DNA from: CAYXPG01 sp964564845 | GTDB lineage: Bacteria > Planctomycetota > Phycisphaerae > Sedimentisphaerales > Anaerobacaceae | NCBI GenBank assembly: GCA_964564845.1 | Contig: CAZMCN010000080.1 | Location: 1 to 9,499, forward strand | DNA length: 9,499 nucleotides | Direction: 5' to 3' | Part shown: piece by piece, positions 5,560 through 9,499 of the stretch | How positions within the stretch are numbered: position 1 is the stretch's first letter | Layout of the letters: each line of letters starts with the position of its first letter | Notes under the pieces: model-generated | Databases searched by the model: none | Told to the model about the DNA's origin: nothing | What the model saw: the letters and a program-made list of their open reading frames with translations, nothing else | Position numbers and translations under genes: made by a program

Positions 5560-7603
5560 TTACCGAAGACAGACACTGTTACTTCTATCAGACTCAGCGA
5601 TAGTACAAAATTCACTACTTTGATGACTTGAACCGAGCATTCGCTCCATAAGCGATTCATCCAGAGAGAAACAATTCGGATCGGTTTTTGGTATAGCTTT
5701 GAATAGGTCAAATACCGTTACTAATCCCTGTACTTTGTCCTGTTGGTTCAGCACAACCAGCGCATTCTCACCAAACCGCTGCATCCTGTTAATTATATCC
5801 ACAAGCGATGTTGTCGGGTGTATAAAACAGGAGGGAGCAGACGTTATCCATTTGACCTTTATTTGAAGCGTAGCTTCATCGAGCGGTCGACGCCATTTTG
5901 CAAATTCAGGTCGCAGATAAGGACTAATTGTCCCTGTTAAGTCATCTTTTGAAAGAACGCCTTCCAGCACTCCATTTTGACCTATCATAATATAATCCAC
6001 ATTGTGTTGTCGCATCTTCGCAAGGGTCTGTTGTACGCTCAGTTCCGAACTGCCCCAGACAACATCTTTTTGCATAATGTCTTTTGCACATATCGCAAGA
6101 AAACCTCCGACACTATCAGGTGCCGGCTTTTCCGCCATTTTAACAGCCCTGGCTTTAGCTTCCTCCCTGGCTTTGGCTATCATTTCAGCATAAGCGGTTG
6201 ACTTTTCCTGGGCTTTTTTCCTGGCTTTAGCTACGGCATCGCTGTAGGATTTTAGTTTTTCTTTTGACGCAGATTCAGCCATCGCAATTTTATTTGCTGA
6301 TTCAGCTTTGATTTTGGCAATTTCATCATTATAAAGTTTTGTTTTCGTCGTGAGTTCTGCTTTGGCTTTACTGAGGGCACTACTGTAAGACTTTAACTTT
6401 TCACCGGACTGAGCCTTAAGCCTGGCTATTTCGTTGTTATAGAAATCTTCTTTTGCTTCTGCTTCAGCTTTGACCCTGGCTGTCTGCGCAGCGGCTTGCG
6501 CTTTGATTTTTGCTATCCTCTCTTCGGTCTTGGCTTCTAATTTACATCGCATACTGTTTATCTGCTCTGTTGCCTCGGTTTTGACTTTAACTAACATCTC
6601 TGCAGCTTCAATCTGGATCCTTGTTATCTCATCAGCATAAGCCCTTGTTCTTTCTTCTGCTTCAGCTTTAGCTCTTGCCTGCCAGTCAACTAATCTCACG
6701 TCCATCTCTTTAATTCTGATTTTGTTACGTGCTATCGTTTTTTCAGCTTCAGCCTTAATTTTTTCTATTTCGTCATTGTAAAATTTTCTTGCTACTTCGA
6801 TTTCAGCATTAGCTTTATCAAGAGCGTTTCTGTAAGCACTCAACTTTTCACCGGCTTCATTATTTAGCTTTCCTATTTGTTCGTTATATAATTTCTCTTT
6901 CTCACGAGTTTCGGCCTTAGCGGCGGCTATCTGCTCTGCGGCATCGGCCTGAATCCTGGTTACCTCATCTGCGTATGTTCTTGCTTTTTCCTCCGCTTTT
7001 GCTTTGGCAGCGGCTATATGCTCTGAAGCCTCCGACTTAACCTTAGCTATCTGGCGGGCAAGGGCTCTCTGCTTTTCCTCTGTCTGAACTTCGGCTTGCC
7101 TTTCGGACTTGATTCTCGCATCAGCTTCCGACTTTGCCCGGGCTTCGGCTGTGCTTCTTGCTTCGGTCTGTGCCTTGAGCTTTTNNNNNNNNNNNNNNNN
7201 NNNNNNNNNNNNNNNNNNNNNNNNNNNNNNNNNNNNNNNNNNNNNNNNNNNNNNNNNNNNNNNNNNNNNNNNNNNNNNNNNNNNCCTTTGCGGCTTCAGC
7301 TTTAATCTTTTCCTGCTCATTTGCTATCTGCTCTTCAGCCTCAGCCTGAATCCTGATTACCTCATCTGCATATGTTCTTGCTTTTTCCTCTGCTTCTGCT
7401 TTGACGACGGCTATATACTCTGCAGCCCGTTGCCGAATCTGAACCATTCTCTCTGCAGCTTCAGCTTCTCTCCAGGCTATCTCATCATTGTAAGCATTTG
7501 ATTTTTCCTCAGCTTCAACTCTGGCCTTTTGTTCAGCCGTAATCTTAGCTATGGCCTTTTTCAGCAGCTCAACAGGTTGGGATTTGCATTTCTTTTGGGG
7601 CAT
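5560..7603 (-). CDS. Long alanine/glutamate/lysine-rich coiled-coil protein with C-terminal CBS domain pair (interrupted by assembly gap)
   Basis: Two open stretches belong to one gene: 106 codons from ATG 7603 to the N run, and 540 codons from the N run to the stop at 5560. After a short basic start (MPQKKCKSQPVELLKKAIAKI) comes a charged coiled coil of over 400 visible residues. It has loose repeats of about 28-32 aa in the style of 'YADEVTRIQADAAEQI' and 'YNDEIAKIKAESANKI'. After an AEKPAPDSVGG linker, a CBS pair occupies about residues 365-497 of the second stretch (nt about 6090-5692): KDIMQKDVVW...VLEGVLSKDDL for the first and ITSAPSCFIHPTTSLVDIINRM...VQGLVTVFDLF for the second. An inserted segment, SPYLRPEFAKWRRPLDEA, lies between them. 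No signal peptide or membrane segment is visible, so it is probably cytoplasmic. CBS pairs usually bind adenine nucleotides, so a nucleotide-sensing scaffold is plausible but unproven. A Ser/Cys-containing tail of about 40 aa ends it. Confidence 0.85.
6951..7023 (-). repeat. DNA-level internal repeat, copy downstream of the gap in the coiled-coil gene
   Basis: This 73-bp segment matches 7348-7420 at 65 of 73 positions with no indels. It encodes the IAAAKAKAEEKARTYADEVTRIQ unit of the coiled coil. It shows that the coiled-coil gene holds recent duplications as well as protein-level periodicity. Confidence 0.7.
7185..7284. other. Assembly gap of exactly 100 N
   Basis: The run is exactly 100 N, the usual placeholder for a gap of unknown size, and lies inside the repetitive coiled-coil gene. 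Flanking codons use one base on the 5' side of the gene and two on the 3' side, so the frames meet only if the real missing length is a multiple of 3, which 100 is not. The apparent frame change across it is therefore an artefact of the placeholder, not evidence of a broken gene. Confidence 0.97.
7348..7420 (-). repeat. DNA-level internal repeat, copy upstream of the gap in the coiled-coil gene
   Basis: Partner of the 73-bp segment at 6951-7023 with eight mismatches. It encodes the IAVVKAEAEEKARTYADEVIRIQ unit. The two copies flank the N run, about 400 bp apart in window coordinates. A tandem array of this unit between them would explain why assembly stopped here. Confidence 0.7.
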
Positions 7604-8190
7604 TACAGTTTATCCAGGCTTGATTGTCTTAATTTTGGAAATATATTTATTTTTCCTGCCCTCTTTTCGAAAACTTTTGTTTAATTTTTTCTCGTTGTCA
7701 TAGCTGTATAACCATTTCAACTATAACCGGGTATATATTTATAATTTTCGGCATTTTTCTGTTGAAACTGTAAGTTTTACATGACAGAATTGACTTTGAC
7801 AGATATGTCGGAGGATAACCGGGAGAGAGCAGCAGAGCTTCACAAAGGAGTTTGAGGAGATACTTATTGTGACACCTTCGGCACAAAAGCTGTCCGGACA
7901 GTTGTAATCATAGCGTTGATAAGAGGTTACGGCTGCATTTTCCGGCCAGGAATAAAAGCTACAAGTAGTTAACCAGTGGATAACAAGACACTGACAAATA
8001 TTTCCCATCAGCATAAAGAGTGGGTTTATGGATGAAAAAAGATGCTTGTTATTTATGGTGAACCCGATGTGCGATTCGTGTTTGGGCAAGTGCTAAGGGC
8101 AGAAGCGCATCGTGTTATTACGACGGATAAGGAGTGATATGAGTTTGCGATAAGGTTTTGATATGGGAATTATCAAAAAGTCAGAATCAG
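7604..8190. other. Intergenic stretch without a convincing gene
   Basis: About 590 nt between the coiled-coil start and the desulfoferrodoxin remnant. The only sizeable open frames are on the minus strand (7739-8089 from a TTG, and a shorter one at 7698-7886). They have no ribosome binding site and no recognisable domain, so I do not call them. The upstream region of the coiled-coil gene (7604-7760) is AT-rich and must contain its promoter, but I see no clear -35/-10 pair. A 12-bp perfect palindrome, CTGTCCGGACAG, lies at 7890-7901. Its meaning is unknown and one or two such sites are expected by chance in a window this size. Confidence 0.6.
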
Positions 8191-8262
8191 TCATATCGCG
8201 CAGAGCACCTCTACTATATTGCCGCAAATCCCGCACTTATAAATTTCCAGTTTTTTGGTCAT
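8191..8262 (-). pseudogene. Desulfoferrodoxin (superoxide reductase) 5' remnant
   Basis: ATG 8262 opens a 23-codon frame, MTKKLEIYKCGICGNIVEVL then CAI and TGA. The first 20 residues match the start of desulfoferrodoxin: the N-terminal desulforedoxin-like domain begins with (L)EIYKC-x2-CGNIVEVL, in which the two Cys ligate the FeCys4 centre. The family continues with HAGxGxLVCCGQPM, supplying the second Cys pair, and then a roughly 90-residue catalytic domain. Here the match stops abruptly after VEVL, and no frame downstream restores it. An AAAGGAG ribosome binding site and a plausible promoter are retained, so the break looks recent or is an assembly join. The intact enzyme reduces superoxide to peroxide in anaerobes. 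This fragment lacks the catalytic Fe(His4Cys) site and cannot do so. Confidence 0.72.
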
Positions 8263-8271
8263 AATTTTTTT

Positions 8272-8278
8272 CTCCTTT
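8272..8278 (-). promoter_or_regulatory. Ribosome binding site of the desulfoferrodoxin remnant
   Basis: AAAGGAG on the minus strand, 9 nt before ATG 8262. A good site in front of a 23-codon frame supports this having been a real gene start. Confidence 0.65.
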
Positions 8279-8297
8279 ATTTCATCAATCCAATACA

Positions 8298-8600
8298 ATG
8301 TTACTATTAAAGCGGCTCTCTGACAGCATTCAAAGCCGGTTGGTAATAAGGCCCATCTTCCATCTCCTCAACTATCTGCATATACCTTATAAACCGTCTT
8401 TAGGCCCTTTAAGACGTTTCAAATGTTATGTGAATTTGAAAAGCACAATGCCCAAGTTGGAGTGGATGTGCGAAAACTACAAATTCGTGCCGATGTCAAA
8501 CCTCGTGGATGAATTCGAAACTAACAACTTAATTACAGGCCAAATGCATCAACTACCAATTCATAAAGAATATGAAAAATTGGAGCAAAAGGCTCAATAA
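8298..8600 (+). CDS. Uncharacterised 100-aa ORF, possibly a truncated polysaccharide deacetylase N-terminus
   Basis: The frame encodes 100 aa from ATG 8298 with no good ribosome binding site. I do not recognise it firmly. The middle, STMPKLEWMCENYKFVPMSNLVDEF (about residues 49-73), resembles the part of polysaccharide deacetylases that precedes the TFDDG catalytic motif (an 'F..+..L...Y.FV.L.ELVD' pattern). No FDDG follows in this or another frame, and the frame ends at 8600 after a charged tail. If the resemblance is real, this is a 5' fragment of a deacetylase. It overlaps the methyltransferase start by 29 nt, and its first bases overlap the predicted minus-strand promoter of the desulfoferrodoxin remnant. 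Both points make a functional gene starting at 8298 doubtful. It may equally be non-coding. Confidence 0.35.
   Translation: MLLLKRLSDSIQSRLVIRPIFHLLNYLHIPYKPSLGPLRRFKCYVNLKSTMPKLEWMCENYKFVPMSNLVDEFETNNLITGQMHQLPIHKEYEKLEQKAQ
8306..8333 (-). promoter_or_regulatory. Possible promoter of the desulfoferrodoxin remnant
   Basis: On the minus strand, TTGAAT (8333-8328) and TTTAAT (8311-8306) are 16 nt apart. The start of transcription would fall near 8298, about 36 nt before ATG 8262 and upstream of the AAAGGAG site. Its -10 is identical to the one predicted for the operon at 1302. Confidence 0.35.
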
Positions 8601-9291
8601 CCGGAAAATTGTAAGCATGATAAAGTCCCGGGGTATCTGCAAAACCGTCGGTGAAGCAGGGCAATATCTGGTAGAACGTTGTTGTAACTTGTACTATGAC
8701 AATGTATTAGGAATCAGCACCCTTCGTAATGTCAGTACGCACAGCCTTAAATATGATGACCCATCCTGCCACAAGTACACCGCAACAGACTATAAAAGTT
8801 TCAGAAAAGTTATGCAGCACGTAAAGATAAGAGCGAACAAAGACGTCTTTCTTGATTACGGCTCAGGTATGGGCAGAGTGTTGATTATGGCGGCCAATTA
8901 TCCTTTTCGTAAAGTCGTCGGTGTTGAACTCTCACCTAAACTCAACAGGATAGCTCTGTCAAACATTCAAAATGTAAGGAAAAAACTAAAATGCAAAGAT
9001 ATTGAAGTTGTCCAGGCGGATGCGGCGGCTTACTGTCTTCCGTCAAAAGTTACAGTTATATACTTTTACGCCCCGTTCTCCGGTGAAACACTTAACCGGG
9101 TTCTCGACAACGTTCAAAACTCTCTGATTCTCGAGCCAAGAAAACTAACCATAATTTGCCGAAACCCCTACTATCTCGAAAAAGGACTCCACAGGCATAA
9201 CTGGATGGCTAAATGTGTTGAATTCAGGAATTTTTCGAGACATACGTACGCTATTTACGAAAGCAATCTACAGCTTCTTCAATGTAATTGA
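8572..9291 (+). CDS. Class I SAM-dependent methyltransferase
   Basis: The product is 239 aa from ATG 8572; ATG 8617 (MIKSRGICKTVGEAG...) is an equally possible start, as neither has a strong ribosome binding site. The Rossmann fold is clear: motif I DVFLDYGSGMGRVLIMAA (91-108), acidic residue E119 in VVGVELSP for the ribose hydroxyls, motif III VQADAAAY (147-154) with D150, and a VIYFYAPFSGETL strand (162-174). The 'GSGMGR...YPFRKVVGVELSPKLNRIA' wording is close to DOT1-like or small-molecule methyltransferases often found in polysaccharide and cell-surface gene clusters of environmental bacteria. The substrate cannot be deduced. The region before motif I (about 30-85) has extra Cys and Tyr residues and may form the substrate cap. 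It is the only clear plus-strand gene in the window and converges on the PAS gene, with 2 nt between their stops. Confidence 0.85.
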   Translation: MKNWSKRLNNRKIVSMIKSRGICKTVGEAGQYLVERCCNLYYDNVLGISTLRNVSTHSLKYDDPSCHKYTATDYKSFRKVMQHVKIRANKDVFLDYGSGMGRVLIMAANYPFRKVVGVELSPKLNRIALSNIQNVRKKLKCKDIEVVQADAAAYCLPSKVTVIYFYAPFSGETLNRVLDNVQNSLILEPRKLTIICRNPYYLEKGLHRHNWMAKCVEFRNFSRHTYAIYESNLQLLQCN

Positions 9292-9293
9292 AA

Positions 9294-9499
9294 TCATACC
9301 AGCCAACTCATTCGCTGACTGTCTTTCTTCAGTTTTAGGTTCAGGCTTCTAATTTTCTCCTCCATAAAAGTCCCTTTCGAAATATCACGACTTACGCCCA
9401 CAAGGGCAATTCCTTTATCATTTCCACCTTTAATAACAGACCTTGAAATGAAGACAGGAAATTCGCTGCCGTCTTTTCGCTTATGATAAAAACCCGCTT
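9294..9499 (-). CDS. PAS-domain sensor protein, C-terminal end (5' part beyond window)
   Basis: The frame enters from the right edge and gives 67 residues to the TGA at 9294-9296. YHKRKDGSEFPVFISRSVI (4-22) and GIALVGVSRDIS (29-40) are the last beta strands of a PAS/PAC fold, where the usual wording is 'KDGSxxPV...GxxxVxRDIT'. It is followed by FMEEKIRSLNLKLKKDSQRM, the beginning of a coiled linker that normally leads into a histidine kinase, GGDEF or further PAS domain. Here the protein stops seven residues after KKDS, so PAS would be its C-terminal domain or the gene is truncated. The N-terminal part, including any sensor or kinase, is outside the window. Confidence 0.82.
   Translation of the reverse strand, partial: AGFYHKRKDGSEFPVFISRSVIKGGNDKGIALVGVSRDISKGTFMEEKIRSLNLKLKKDSQRMSWLV

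Noticed and set aside
7121..7320. Apparent frameshift or two overlapping coiled-coil genes
   Set aside because: The phase change occurs exactly at a 100-N placeholder; with a gap length divisible by 3 there is one uninterrupted gene.
7867..7886. TTGTG...CACAA dyad resembling a CRP site
   Set aside because: The spacing between half-sites is wrong (TGTGA-N8-GCACA rather than N6), the right half is imperfect, and no start of a gene lies nearby.
7890..7901. 12-bp perfect palindrome CTGTCCGGACAG
   Set aside because: One or two such palindromes are expected by chance in 9.5 kb; with no loop and no T run it is not a terminator, and nothing links it to a gene.
7739..8089. 116-aa minus-strand frame starting at TTG
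   Set aside because: It has no ribosome binding site, no known motif and an uneven composition rich in Cys and Ser, and it lies in a region that otherwise looks non-coding.

Overview
The window looks like a scaffold from an anaerobic or microaerophilic environmental bacterium, most likely a PVC-group member such as a Phycisphaerae-type planctomycete. This is an inference. It rests on a PVC-style pseudopilin (FSLLEL start, 'IFQCPAA' segment), an ADP-forming acyl-CoA synthetase, a CoA-transferase fused to a GNAT domain, a desulfoferrodoxin remnant, and an alanine-rich coiled-coil/CBS protein. A run of exactly 100 N shows the scaffold was joined across an unresolved stretch.

Positions 1-1330 (minus strand) read as one operon: a 63-residue Cys-rich peptide, a short ModE-type winged-helix regulator, then a pseudopilin that overlaps the regulator stop by ATGA and runs off the left edge. 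A TTGACT-17-TTTAAT promoter lies upstream, with two GGAT/ATCC dyads near it.

Positions 1352-5419 (minus) hold two abutting genes: an NDP-forming acyl-CoA synthetase (715 aa, both catalytic His present) and an acetyl-CoA hydrolase/CoA-transferase fused to a C-terminal GNAT domain (639 aa). They fit interconversion of acyl-CoA, free acid and ATP, with a possible acetyltransferase output.

Positions 5560-7603 (minus) are one long gene for a repetitive coiled-coil protein ending in a CBS pair. The N run lies inside it, and the reading frames on the two sides agree only if the true missing length is a multiple of three.

Positions 7604-9499 look rearranged. About 590 bases have no convincing gene. 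Next is the 5' end of a desulfoferrodoxin gene, with promoter, ribosome binding site and first 20 codons, cut off by a stop. A plus-strand ORF of uncertain status overlaps the start of a class I SAM methyltransferase. Two bases after the methyltransferase stop lies the stop of a convergent PAS-domain gene that enters from the right edge.

I saw no tRNA, rRNA, CRISPR array, transposase or clear intrinsic terminator.
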